The notes under the pieces: model-generated | Databases searched by the model: none | What the model was told of the DNA's origin: nothing | Seen by the model: only the letters and a program-made list of their open reading frames with translations | Translations under genes and position numbers: made by a program | Source of the DNA: Clostridium acidisoli DSM 12555 | Lineage (GTDB): Bacteria; Bacillota; Clostridia; Clostridiales; Clostridiaceae | Direction: 5' to 3' | DNA length: 64,000 nucleotides | Assembly (NCBI RefSeq): GCF_900176305.1 | Contig: NZ_FWXH01000002.1 | Span: 806,001-870,000 of the forward strand | Shown: in pieces, positions 57,027 through 64,000 of the stretch | How the letters are laid out: the number at the start of each line of letters is the position of its first letter | Numbering within the stretch: position 1 is the first letter of the stretch

Positions 57027-57635
57027 ATGAATACAACACTTTATTTAATTAGGCATGGAGAAACTGAATGGAACAAACTTGGTAAATTCCAAGGCAGTAA
57101 AGACATTTCCTTGTCACAAAACGGACTAATTCAAGCTGAATATCTTTCAAAAAGATTAAATGGTAATTTCGATTACTTATACTCTAGTCCTCTAAAGCGT
57201 GCATTTAACACTGCAGAAATATTAGCTAAAAATTCAAATTTAACTCCTTTAATCTGTGATTCTATTAGAGAAATAAATTATGGAGATTGGGAAGGCCTTA
57301 CCATAAATGAAATTAAAGATATGTATTCTAATGAATTCGATTTATGGAAAAGTGATACTAATATAGCTCCAATTTGTGGTGGAGAAGGAAGCCTTAAAAA
57401 TGCTTCAATAAGAGGAACAAATGCAGTATTAGAAATTGCACATGAACATCCTGGTAAAAAAATAGCCATAGTTGCTCACGGTGGGATAATTAAGGCTGCT
57501 TTAATAGGTATTTTTGATTTGCCAATGACAATGTATCATAAAATCCACATTGGAAATACTTCAATTACAAAGCTTATATTTAATGATAAATTTTTACCAG
57601 TAATTGATGTGCTAAATGATACAAGCCACTTATAA
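57027..57635 (+). CDS. Histidine phosphatase family protein (GpmB/CobC-like)
   Basis: 202 residues. The phospho-His motif is LIRHGETEWNKLGKFQG; the second Arg is in SSPLKRAFNTAEI, the acidic REINYGDWEG follows, and the second His is in IVAHGGIIKAAL. The branch covers phosphoglycerate mutase-like enzymes, alpha-ribazole phosphatase and broad phosphatases; the sequence does not separate them, and no cobalamin genes are adjacent. GGAGGA precedes the ATG. Monocistronic. Confidence 0.9.
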   Translation: MNTTLYLIRHGETEWNKLGKFQGSKDISLSQNGLIQAEYLSKRLNGNFDYLYSSPLKRAFNTAEILAKNSNLTPLICDSIREINYGDWEGLTINEIKDMYSNEFDLWKSDTNIAPICGGEGSLKNASIRGTNAVLEIAHEHPGKKIAIVAHGGIIKAALIGIFDLPMTMYHKIHIGNTSITKLIFNDKFLPVIDVLNDTSHL

Positions 57636-57657
57636 AAAATTGCATCTAAATAGTGAG

Positions 57658-58162
57658 AAATTGCGAAGCAAGTTGGTTAAAGATTTTTCCTCTACTGCGT
57701 GAGTAAAAAGGTGAAAGATTACCAGAGTGGCAATATTAAAGAATTAACGATGATACCGTTAATGGTGAGAGAATTTGCTTTCAGCAAAAGGTGTTAAGGA
57801 TGATTTTTCTCCGCTATGCTTCGAAAAATCTTTGAACTTAAAATATATAATCTAAAGTATATTGCCATTCGTTTTTTTGACCTACGGTCGTATATCTTGA
57901 GCTTAAGCTTTGTATAGTACTAAAAACTTAAGTAGATTGCTGTTTCCATAAGGCTACGCCTAAAAACAAAACCTACGGTTTAAAACATATAAGTCCAATT
58001 ACTTTAAACTATGAAATTCATCTTTTGCCTGTTACGTAAGTAACTGCTCTCACCTTTGACGGCTTTAGCCCCGTCAATTCTTCCCTCTAGCCGAAGGCTT
58101 TCTTTAATCTTTTTATCTAGCTTTAGCTATGATAAAATTCTTTAGTCTTTGCTTCGCAATTT
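57658..58162. repeat. Multi-hairpin modular repeat, copy 3 (divergent)
   Basis: 505 bp with the same exact 11-bp ends as copy 1 (AAATTGCGAAG...CTTCGCAATTT). The core at 57799-57891 (GATTTTTC/GAAAAATC, CTTTGAACTTAAAA, AAAGTATATTGCCATT, GACC-TAC-GGTC) is conserved. The arms carry other hairpins: ATTAACG/CGTTAAT, TTTGCT/AGCAAA, TTGACGG/CCGTCAA and TTTTATC/GATAAAA, spaced by GGTGAAAGA- or TCTTTAG-like linkers. It shares AAGGCTACGCC-AAAACCTACGG with copy 2. It lies between convergent genes. No ORF. Confidence 0.82.
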
Positions 58163-58198
58163 CTTCATATTATGGACTATCTTTATTTATTTGTCTCT

Positions 58199-58741
58199 TT
58201 ATAATTTAATTTTCATAAATGTATTTCCATCCAAATCCTTAATCTGAAACAAATCATCTTCAAGAACTCCATAAGAATTAGGATTGTCTTCTTTAGGCAT
58301 ACTTATAGACCCAGGATTTATTATAAATATATCATCTTGTTTTTCTGCTACAGGAACATGTGTATGTCCATAAATTAAAACATCACCCTTAGAAAGTTTA
58401 GGCAAATTTTCTCTATTGTATAGGTGTCCATGCGTCAAAAATAACCTTTTTCCATTATATAAAATGTTAGAATATGTTGTCATCATTGGATATTCTAACA
58501 CCACCTCATCAACCTCACTATCGCAATTTCCTCTTACTGCTATAATTTTTTCTTTATACCCATTTAAAAACTTAGTAACTTCCTTAGGATTGTATCCTTT
58601 TGGTAGTTCATTTCTAGCACCATGATATAATTCATCTCCAAGAATAATTATATAGTCTGAAGCTTCTTTCTCGTAGTTTTCAAATGCTTTTTTCAAATAA
58701 TATAGTGAGCCGTGTATATCAGATATAAAAAATAACTTCAT
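58199..58741 (-). CDS. yfcE: YfcE/MJ0936-family metallophosphodiesterase
   Basis: 180 residues with the calcineurin-like metallophosphoesterase motifs in order: FFISDIHGS (DxH), ILGDELYHG (GD), VRGNCD (GN-D/E), LTHGH and YGHTHVP. Such enzymes hydrolyse simple phosphodiesters in vitro with Mn; the cellular substrate is unknown. It ends 37 bases from repeat copy 3. Complete length for the family. Confidence 0.92.
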   Translation of the reverse strand: MKLFFISDIHGSLYYLKKAFENYEKEASDYIIILGDELYHGARNELPKGYNPKEVTKFLNGYKEKIIAVRGNCDSEVDEVVLEYPMMTTYSNILYNGKRLFLTHGHLYNRENLPKLSKGDVLIYGHTHVPVAEKQDDIFIINPGSISMPKEDNPNSYGVLEDDLFQIKDLDGNTFMKIKL

Positions 58742-58821
58742 ATTTTATCACCTCAATGTTTTAATATAGGATCTATTTTAGTGTACTTTGATAATTATAG
58801 TGAATGGATAAATTAAATGCA

Positions 58822-58848
58822 ACTGTACTTAGAATTCCTCATATAATA
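58822..58848 (+). promoter_or_regulatory. Candidate mother-cell sigma promoter of the collagen-like gene
   Basis: AC at 58822, 16-base spacer, CATATAATA at 58840-58848. Transcription would begin at about the 5' edge of the structured leader at 58851. Confidence 0.45.
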
Positions 58849-58850
58849 AA

Positions 58851-59040
58851 GTGAAACTTGCACTCAGATGAGGTTTTGGTTTTGACACCATCTAAGTGTT
58901 AGTTGAACAAATCCAGCGCGTAGCATCCGTTAATTCAATGCTTGCAAAAGTAGAGAACCCAAACCTTGATTTGGTGTGAATCACTTTATCCTTTAGGTCC
59001 ATGTGGGAGTTTTACGGATGGTAGCGAATGGATAAAGTGC
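58851..59040 (+). ncRNA. HEARO/omega-RNA-like structured element
   Basis: About 190 nt starting with GTGA. Stems: CACTCAGATG (58861) with CATCTAAGTG (58889); CCAAA/TTTGG (58959-58974); and an exact 10-bp closing stem CACTTTATCC (58982-58991) with GGATAAAGTG (59030-59039) enclosing GTGGGAGTTTTACGGATGG and TAGCGAAT. From memory the single-stranded blocks TTAGTTGAACAAATCC and GCGTAGCATCCGTTAA resemble the HEARO family (RNA partner of IscB, inserted after ATGA/GTGA, often without the ORF). No iscB is nearby. It occupies the leader of the collagen-like gene. Confidence 0.5.
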
Positions 59041-59089
59041 CTTGATATTTATCCAAAACAAAAAATGAATTCAATTAAGGAGGCTATAT

Positions 59090-60289
59090 ATGCATTTAAA
59101 TATAAAAAAACGCAAAAAAAATCGTAGAAATAGAATTAGAAATCACAGCAGTTATGCCAACTATATTTATAATAAAAAAGACAACTTCGGAGAAGAATCT
59201 TATGATCTAGATGCAGATCATACTGGTTGTACTGGTGCTACCGATCCTTCCGATTATCCAAGTGATACTTGTGCTATTGGTGCCACTGGAGCTACCGGTG
59301 CTACTGGCGCTACCGGTGCTACTGGTGCTACCGGTGCTACTGGTGCTACTGGTGCTACCGGTGCTACCGGTGCTACTGGTGCTACCGGTGCTACTGGTGC
59401 TACTGGTGCTACCGGTGCTACCGGTGCTACCGGTGCTACTGGTGCTACTGGTGCTACCGGTGCTACCGGTGCTACTGGTGCTACCGGTGCTACTGGTGCT
59501 ACTGGTGCTACCGGTGCTACTGGCGGTGCTACTGGTGCTACCGGCGCTACCGGCGCTACTGGTGCTATCGGTGCTACTGGTGCTACTGGTGCTACCGGTG
59601 CTACTGGCGCTACTGGTGCTACTGGCGCTACTGGTGCTACTGGTGCTACTGGTGCTACCGGTGCTACTGGTGCTACTGGTGCTACCGGTGCTACTGGCGC
59701 TACTGGTGCTACTGGCACTACTGGTGCTACTGGCGCTACTGGTGCTACTGGCACTACTGGCGCTACTGGCGCTACTGGCGCTACTGGCGCTACTGGCACT
59801 ACTGGCGCTACTGGCGCTACTGGCGCTACTGGCGCTACTGGCGCTACTGGCGCTACTGGCGGTCTTTTAGGTTATGCTAACTTTTTTGATACAAATTCTC
59901 AAAATTTAATTCTTAATGATCCAGTGATTTTTAGCAATAATGGGGTTGTTTCACCCTTAGGTTTTGTTTCACATATACCTAACACAGCGGAAATAACTAT
60001 TAATGAAACTGGTGATTATCTTATTTCTTGGGAAGTGTATGTACAACAAAGTACTGCTGCCTTAGCTTTATATGTTAATTCTGGATCAGGGGATGCTTTG
60101 ATAAATGGTTCAAATTTTGGTATAGGATCTGGAAGTCAAACATTTAGTGGTCAAGTAATAGCTAATTTAACTTCTGGTAGTGTTCTTACCCTTAGAAACA
60201 TTGATAGTAATATTACTTTAAATAATACTCCTGCTTTTAGCAGTGAAATAGTAGTTAGCGCATCTGTTGTTATAGAACGCTTGGGCTAG
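59090..60289 (+). CDS. Collagen-like exosporium-type glycoprotein (BclA-like)
   Basis: 399 residues. A basic N-terminal region ([18 protein letters not shown]) and short acidic linker are followed by about 64 Gly-Ala-Thr triplets (residues about 63-258, with a few GGA, GAI and GTT variants) and a C-terminal globular domain (about 260-399) resembling the BclA trimerisation head (beta-sandwich, TNF-like). The Thr-rich collagen rod should be heavily O-glycosylated, as in BclA filaments of Bacillus and C. difficile. There is no signal peptide, as expected for mother-cell assembly. A glycosyltransferase gene converges on it and shares a promoter type. AAGGAGG lies before the ATG. Confidence 0.9.
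   Translation: MHLNIKKRKKNRRNRIRNHSSYANYIYNKKDNFGEESYDLDADHTGCTGATDPSDYPSDTCAIGATGATGATGATGATGATGATGATGATGATGATGATGATGATGATGATGATGATGATGATGATGATGATGATGATGATGATGGATGATGATGATGAIGATGATGATGATGATGATGATGATGATGATGATGATGATGATGATGATGTTGATGATGATGTTGATGATGATGATGTTGATGATGATGATGATGATGGLLGYANFFDTNSQNLILNDPVIFSNNGVVSPLGFVSHIPNTAEITINETGDYLISWEVYVQQSTAALALYVNSGSGDALINGSNFGIGSGSQTFSGQVIANLTSGSVLTLRNIDSNITLNNTPAFSSEIVVSASVVIERLG
59279..59861. repeat. 9-bp tandem repeat array encoding GAT triplets
   Basis: About 64 units of GGTGCTACY or GGCGCTACT in near-perfect tandem. Third-position C/T variants form higher-order blocks; the last third switches from GGT to GGC, pointing to recent local duplication. Such arrays change copy number by slippage, so rod length probably varies between strains. 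Confidence 0.95.
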
Positions 60290-60309
60290 TAAATAGTATC
60301 TAATGCTTT

Positions 60310-60354
60310 AAAAGAAAGACAGCCGTAAGACCTTCTTATTGCTGTTTTTCTTTT
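60310..60354. terminator. Bidirectional terminator
   Basis: AAAAGAAA-ACAGC pairs with GCTGT-TTTCTTTT around a 17-base loop, between the convergent collagen-like and glycosyltransferase genes. Confidence 0.75.
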
Positions 60355-60373
60355 ACTATGAAATGAGTAAACT

Positions 60374-61453
60374 TTAACTTTTGTCCAAAATTTTTTTAAA
60401 ATAACTTTTGTTATAATTTACCGCATCATCATTATGTTTAAATTCTCCTGCCTTGTTATTATATTTAACTGCCTCTTCTATATTACCCATTTTATCATAA
60501 CATACAGCTAGTTGTATGTTAGGTAAGTATCCGAAATAATCATGGGATATAAAACCCCAGCTGTTTTCTGGTTTTTTAATTTGTGTTGCTAACTTATACC
60601 AAAAAATAGCTTTTTTGTATTCCCTGCCTTCAAGATAAAAGTACCCTAGTTGGCAACAAATTTCAGCTCGTGGATTATCATATTCAAAACTTTTTAACAA
60701 TGCTTTTAACATGTTTTTTCTATCTTTTTTATAAGCATAACATTTTGATAGAATAAAACAAGCATTTATATTATCTTCAACCCAACCCTTCTTGCTGTCT
60801 AAAAATTTTTTTAAATACTTTATAGAGCTGTCATACTTTTTGTTATAATATAGTTCTCTTGCATAATAAAAAGTACCTCTAGGCGATAAAACTTTACCTC
60901 TATATAAAATTTTTTTATATATTAATAAATTTCTATCTGATGCATCTACATGTTGCTTTTTATGCGTTATACTAATATCGGAATTAATAATATTACCACT
61001 TATATCTAAATATTCATGTACAGGTTCTTTCCACTGAAATTCTAAACTTCTTTTTAGCAAACGTTCTCTATAATATGAAAGCGTTGTATTTCCTTTATTA
61101 TCAAAGCCAACATTATATTTCATCATTACAACATCAACCTTTTTATCTAGACTATATTTTAGTTTTTTAAAGTTTTCCATGTCTTCATCTAAAATAACAT
61201 CATCTGCGTCTAACCATAAAATATATTCTTTTGTGGCCTTAGAAAATGAATAATTCCTTGCAGTAGAAAAATTATTATTCCATTTAAAATCAAATATTTT
61301 ATTTGTATACCTAGCACAAATTTCTTTAGTACTGTCATTTGATCCTGTATCAACTATTATTATTTCATCAGCAATATCCTTTGCAGATTTTAAACATCTT
61401 TCTATTACATCTTCTTCATTCTTAACTATCAGACACAAACTAATGGTAATCAT
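60374..61453 (-). CDS. Family 2 glycosyltransferase with TPR tail
   Basis: About 359 residues. The N-terminal GT-A domain is ISLCLIVKNEEDVIERCL, ADEIIIVDTGSNDSTKEI and the DxD-type WLDADDVI; the C-terminal half (about 200-355) is made of TPR-like helical pairs (ARELYYNKKYDSSIKYLKKF, CQLGYFYLEGREYKKAIFWY). It is cytoplasmic. It probably glycosylates a protein or peptide; its neighbour, the Thr-rich collagen-like protein, is the obvious substrate, similar to the SgtA/BclA3 pairing in C. difficile. GGGAGA supports ATG 61453 rather than GTG 61462. It has a mother-cell-type promoter. Confidence 0.88.
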   Translation of the reverse strand: MITISLCLIVKNEEDVIERCLKSAKDIADEIIIVDTGSNDSTKEICARYTNKIFDFKWNNNFSTARNYSFSKATKEYILWLDADDVILDEDMENFKKLKYSLDKKVDVVMMKYNVGFDNKGNTTLSYYRERLLKRSLEFQWKEPVHEYLDISGNIINSDISITHKKQHVDASDRNLLIYKKILYRGKVLSPRGTFYYARELYYNKKYDSSIKYLKKFLDSKKGWVEDNINACFILSKCYAYKKDRKNMLKALLKSFEYDNPRAEICCQLGYFYLEGREYKKAIFWYKLATQIKKPENSWGFISHDYFGYLPNIQLAVCYDKMGNIEEAVKYNNKAGEFKHNDDAVNYNKSYFKKILDKS

Positions 61454-61482
61454 ATAAATCACTCTCCCATAATTTCACATTA

Positions 61483-61509
61483 TATTATATGAAATTTGAG
61501 ATTGATTGT
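61483..61509 (-). promoter_or_regulatory. Candidate mother-cell sigma promoter of glycosyltransferase
   Basis: Minus strand: AC (61509-61508), 16-base spacer, CATATAATA (61491-61483), the same sequence and spacing as upstream of the collagen-like gene. Confidence 0.5.
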
Positions 61510-61528
61510 ACTTTACTATTTGGTTAAC

Positions 61529-61577
61529 TCTCCACTTTCAAAAGTGGAAGTCCTACGAATGATAGCGAATGGATAAA
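61529..61577 (+). repeat. Short hairpin repeat (TTACGGATGGTAG family), copy b
   Basis: TCCACTT/AAGTGGA hairpin followed by GTCCTACGAATGATAGCGAA and TGGATAAA. It shares the tail with the end of the 58851-59040 element and, more loosely, with 43715-43766. Confidence 0.45.
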
Positions 61578-61585
61578 AGCAGATA

Positions 61586-62359
61586 TTAATAATAACTTTT
61601 GTAGAAATAATTTTTTGTTATTTCTATAAGCTCTTTTTCCCATAAATTATTTTCATAAATGTGGTCTGCTCCATCTATAATCTTTAGTTCTGATTTATCT
61701 CCATAGATATCTATGTATCTCTTTGACGAACTCAAAGGAACAACTTCATCTTTACTTCCATGAATAATCAACAAATTTTTGTCATAAGAAGCTGCTCTTT
61801 CGTATATATTAATTCTTTCAATATCTTCAATGAAATTTTTTCCAAGTAAAAGACCTTCCACATCAAAGCTACCCTTTTCATTAAGTTCTTCTAGCTTGTC
61901 ACCTAAATAAGTATCCGATAAGATTACTTCATTCATATTACCTGCTGGAGACCATAAACATAATGTGCTTATTTCCTCTTTCCTTTCCCCTGCAATAATA
62001 CTTGCTATTGCTCCACCCATACTAAAACCTAATAATCCTATTTTATCCTTATCTACAAAATATAAATTATTCACATAGTTTAATATGTTATTTGCATCTT
62101 CTAGCTCCCTACTTAATGTCATATCTATAAAATCTCCATCACTTTCACCACTGCCAGCGAAATCAAATCGTATACTTGCTATTCCATTGCTTTCAAGAAT
62201 TCTTGAGAACTTAACAAACATAAAATGTGGTCCCATTTTATTCCCACAAAATCCATGATAAATTATTACTATTGGTGCCTTTTTATTTAAACCTTCAGGT
62301 ATGTGAAGCATACCTCTAAGAATTGATTTTCCACTTTTTATTTCTACTGACTTTTGCAT
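61586..62359 (-). CDS. Alpha/beta hydrolase
   Basis: About 257 residues. Oxyanion-hole strand is [12 protein letters not shown]; the nucleophile elbow is [12 protein letters not shown]; Asp is in [13 protein letters not shown] and the catalytic His in DGADHIYE. No signal peptide, so cytoplasmic. The family includes esterases, acyl-peptidases and cinnamoyl esterases; the substrate is unknown. The frame opens at 62377, but GGGGGTG lies before ATG 62359, which is used. A consensus sigma-A promoter lies upstream. Confidence 0.88.
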   Translation of the reverse strand: MQKSVEIKSGKSILRGMLHIPEGLNKKAPIVIIYHGFCGNKMGPHFMFVKFSRILESNGIASIRFDFAGSGESDGDFIDMTLSRELEDANNILNYVNNLYFVDKDKIGLLGFSMGGAIASIIAGERKEEISTLCLWSPAGNMNEVILSDTYLGDKLEELNEKGSFDVEGLLLGKNFIEDIERINIYERAASYDKNLLIIHGSKDEVVPLSSSKRYIDIYGDKSELKIIDGADHIYENNLWEKELIEITKNYFYKSYY

Positions 62360-62402
62360 TAAAACACACCCCCGCATTATTCCCTAGTATTCACATGCAT
62401 TT

Positions 62403-62431
62403 AGTATATTATTATAGGTATGTTTTGTCAA
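62403..62431 (-). promoter_or_regulatory. Sigma-A promoter of the hydrolase gene
   Basis: Minus strand: perfect TTGACA (62431-62426), 17-base spacer, TATACT (62408-62403). Confidence 0.75.
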
Positions 62432-62482
62432 CTATTTTAATCCGTTTCATTCAAACTAATGCAGTCTTAAGAAATTTGTGGT

Positions 62483-63499
62483 TTAATGCTTTGTTGGTTT
62501 TTTTATTTCTATTTTTCCCCTAAGATATTTAAGGAGACAGTTATTTAAGTTTTTATTTAATATATCTATATTATTTTCCTTTATGAAATCCCAACCTATC
62601 CAATTAAAATTTGCTTCTTTCGGTAGTTTATTATCTACTTCTGGATTAAGTGAAGGAAAACTGGCTCCTGCACAAATTTTGCCAACTTCTACTCCATTGA
62701 AAAAATTAGCAATGTTTTCAAGTTTCTTGGCTTTTGATTTTTTTACAAGCATGGTTACAGGACTTATAATTGCTCCTTCCCTAGGCCATATTATCTTTAC
62801 TTTGTCCTTATTTATTATAGTCTTAGCATAAAAATATGGCATGACACTAATTACAGGAGCGTTTTGTTTATTCATTCCTATATTTCTTACCATTTGCGAT
62901 GGATGAAGTCCTTTCATAACAGATCTTCCTAATTTTTTTATTCCATCCTCTCCATATTCTTTATATACCGTCAATAATGTGGTTTCGCAAAACGAATCCT
63001 TGTTACCTCTTATTGCCACCTTATTTTTGTATTCTGGTTTAAGTATATCTTCAAAGCTCTCAGGTAATGGAAGTTCTCCAAGCAGTGTAAGATCAACAAC
63101 TATTACTAATATGTCCATAGAAATTATACTGTAATTTCTATATGGATCTTTTATTTTTGCAGAAATAAAATTAGCATTAGGTAAATAGTTTGATGTATCT
63201 ATAAAAAGTCCTTTTTCTACAAATTTACTTCTAAATTTATTATCATAAAAATTATTGATTCCTGAAGATATTATTATGTCTGGTATTTGTTCAATACATT
63301 GAAAGTGTTCAACCTTATTATAATATGATAGCTGGTTGTTTGCGTTACTATCAATAATATAATGAAATTCATTTTCTGTTTTACATTGTTTAAGATACTT
63401 TTTAAATTGTTCACTTATTGGAACCTTTAGTGGACATGGTAATAAGGCAAATAAGTTAAGCACTTTTTCATCTATCTCTCCCAAAATTAATTCCTCCAA
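62483..63499 (-). CDS. ABC solute-binding-like protein without signal peptide
   Basis: 338 residues. After a short N-terminal helical unit (MEELILGEIDEKVLNLFALL, DUF1858-like in feel) comes a periplasmic-binding-protein fold of the iron/polyamine type: PDIIISSGINNFYDNKF, LVIVVDLTLLGELPLPESFEDIL, YKNKVAIRGNKDSF, and ISPVTMLVKKS. Unlike normal solute-binding proteins it has neither a signal peptide nor a lipobox. It begins 2 bases after an ABC ATPase gene and is co-transcribed with it. Function unknown; a cytoplasmic sensor or a protein secreted by another route are possibilities. Confidence 0.7.
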   Translation of the reverse strand: MEELILGEIDEKVLNLFALLPCPLKVPISEQFKKYLKQCKTENEFHYIIDSNANNQLSYYNKVEHFQCIEQIPDIIISSGINNFYDNKFRSKFVEKGLFIDTSNYLPNANFISAKIKDPYRNYSIISMDILVIVVDLTLLGELPLPESFEDILKPEYKNKVAIRGNKDSFCETTLLTVYKEYGEDGIKKLGRSVMKGLHPSQMVRNIGMNKQNAPVISVMPYFYAKTIINKDKVKIIWPREGAIISPVTMLVKKSKAKKLENIANFFNGVEVGKICAGASFPSLNPEVDNKLPKEANFNWIGWDFIKENNIDILNKNLNNCLLKYLRGKIEIKKPTKH

Positions 63500-63501
63500 A
63501 C

Positions 63502-64000
63502 TTAATTTAAATCCGTAAAATATTTTTTTATATCAAAATTAATTTTCTCACCATTTCTTATTAGATTCCTTAGCATAAGTATTTTATTATCAAAGCTCTG
63601 CAATGTCTTTAGATTTTTCTCTTCTATTAAATCTGTATCAATAATTTTACTTATACCTCCATTTTTTATAACAATTCTTTTGTTTCCCATAAGCGCTAGT
63701 ATTGGATCGTGCGTTGACATTAAAACTATCTTATCTTTTTTTACTAGAAGTTCTATTGCCTTCTTTCTATCTACTCCTGCATTTTCTATTTCATCAATAA
63801 GTACAATTGGAGAAATACTTAACAATGCCGTATCTGCAATCATAAGGGCCCTTGACTGTCCACCACTAAGTTGTGTTAAAGACGTTTCCATAAAAAATTC
63901 TTCACCAGATAATTCATTTGCACATTTAACTATATCCTCAACACATTGTGCTATATTTTCTATCATTCTACTGGACGCATGCATTGTTATAAATTCTTTT
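63502..64000 (-). CDS. ABC-type ATPase, N-terminus beyond window
   Basis: The visible 166 residues are the C-terminal half of a nucleotide-binding domain: the signature LTQLSGGQSRALMIAD, Walker B SPIVLIDEIENAGVDRKKA and the switch His in VLMSTHDP. The D-loop region DEIENAG replaces the usual DEPTSGLD. The frame is open through base 64000 with no start required at the Met at 63984 (residues K-E-F-I-T precede it), so Walker A lies outside. It is probably the energy module of an ABC system with the downstream solute-binding-like protein. Confidence 0.8.
   Translation of the reverse strand, partial: KEFITMHASSRMIENIAQCVEDIVKCANELSGEEFFMETSLTQLSGGQSRALMIADTALLSISPIVLIDEIENAGVDRKKAIELLVKKDKIVLMSTHDPILALMGNKRIVIKNGGISKIIDTDLIEEKNLKTLQSFDNKILMLRNLIRNGEKINFDIKKYFTDLN

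Noticed and set aside
59279-59861. Possible CRISPR array
   Set aside because: The regular repeats are 9-bp coding units without spacers, inside a clear protein-coding frame.
59211-59880. Long open frames on both strands across the collagen repeat (leucine/valine-rich, cysteine/tyrosine-rich and proline/valine-rich)
   Set aside because: They exist only because a 9-bp tandem repeat keeps all frames open. They lack ribosome binding sites and have absurd composition; the GAT frame alone has real flanking domains.

Overview
The window looks like chromosomal DNA from a low-GC, endospore-forming Clostridium (sensu stricto type). The evidence is strong AT bias, a purECFMNHD cluster plus a single-chain PurL/PurQ, a polA-coaE-transglycosylase cluster, clostridial S-box, guanine and fluoride riboswitches, a YtaF-type sporulation membrane protein and a collagen-like exosporium-type protein. 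This assignment is inference from gene content; no rRNA or species-specific marker is present.

Layout. (1) 1-6760 is an accessory island. It ends at a tyrosine recombinase beside the 3' end of tRNA-Leu(GAG) and holds mostly short unrecognised genes, an HTH regulator with a divergent promoter/operator, a membrane-anchored Mrr-like nuclease, and two promoter-to-terminator intervals without ORFs that look like small RNAs. Its other end lies outside the window. (2) 7026-22308 is core chromosome: an orphan PAS histidine kinase, polA-coaE-lytic transglycosylase, a YgjP-like metallopeptidase, a fluoride-riboswitch-controlled crcB pair, two chemoreceptors, hemolysin III, a DUF1836 protein, and a DeoR regulator/oxidoreductase pair. 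(3) 22362-34087 is de novo purine synthesis: purECFMNHD behind a guanine riboswitch, with purL upstream. (4) 34266-38831 is an aryl-beta-glucoside operon (LicT-type antiterminator, PTS EIIBCA, GH1 phospho-glucosidase) with three RAT/terminator switches and two cre sites just downstream of sigma-A promoters. (5) 39186-46753 is mixed: nitroreductase, DUF4397 protein, an RpiB-like/MocA/AAC(3)-like operon, initiator tRNA-fMet, GNAT, radical SAM and ACT proteins and a lipoprotein. (6) 46923-54468 has a cadmium/zinc efflux pair (cadC-cadA), ytaF, and S-box-controlled metH. (7) 54921-64000 has a chemoreceptor, a histidine phosphatase, a phosphodiesterase, a collagen-like protein convergent with a TPR-glycosyltransferase, an alpha/beta hydrolase, and an unusual ABC system running off the right edge.

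Two non-coding observations stand out. First, three copies (about 440-505 bp) of a modular, multi-hairpin intergenic element bounded by an 11-bp inverted repeat lie at 23678, 49524 and 57658. They share a conserved core but have different hairpin modules in the arms; I do not recognise this as a named family. Second, a roughly 190-nt structured element resembling the HEARO (IscB omega-RNA) family forms the apparent 5' leader of the collagen-like gene, directly after a GTGA. In addition, four genes with probable spore-layer or sporulation roles (DUF4397, ytaF, collagen-like, glycosyltransferase) share a candidate mother-cell promoter of the form AC-N16/17-CATATnATA, which ties otherwise scattered genes to one programme.

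Starts are moved from the longest reading frame wherever a Shine-Dalgarno sequence favours an internal codon; the reason is given in each entry.
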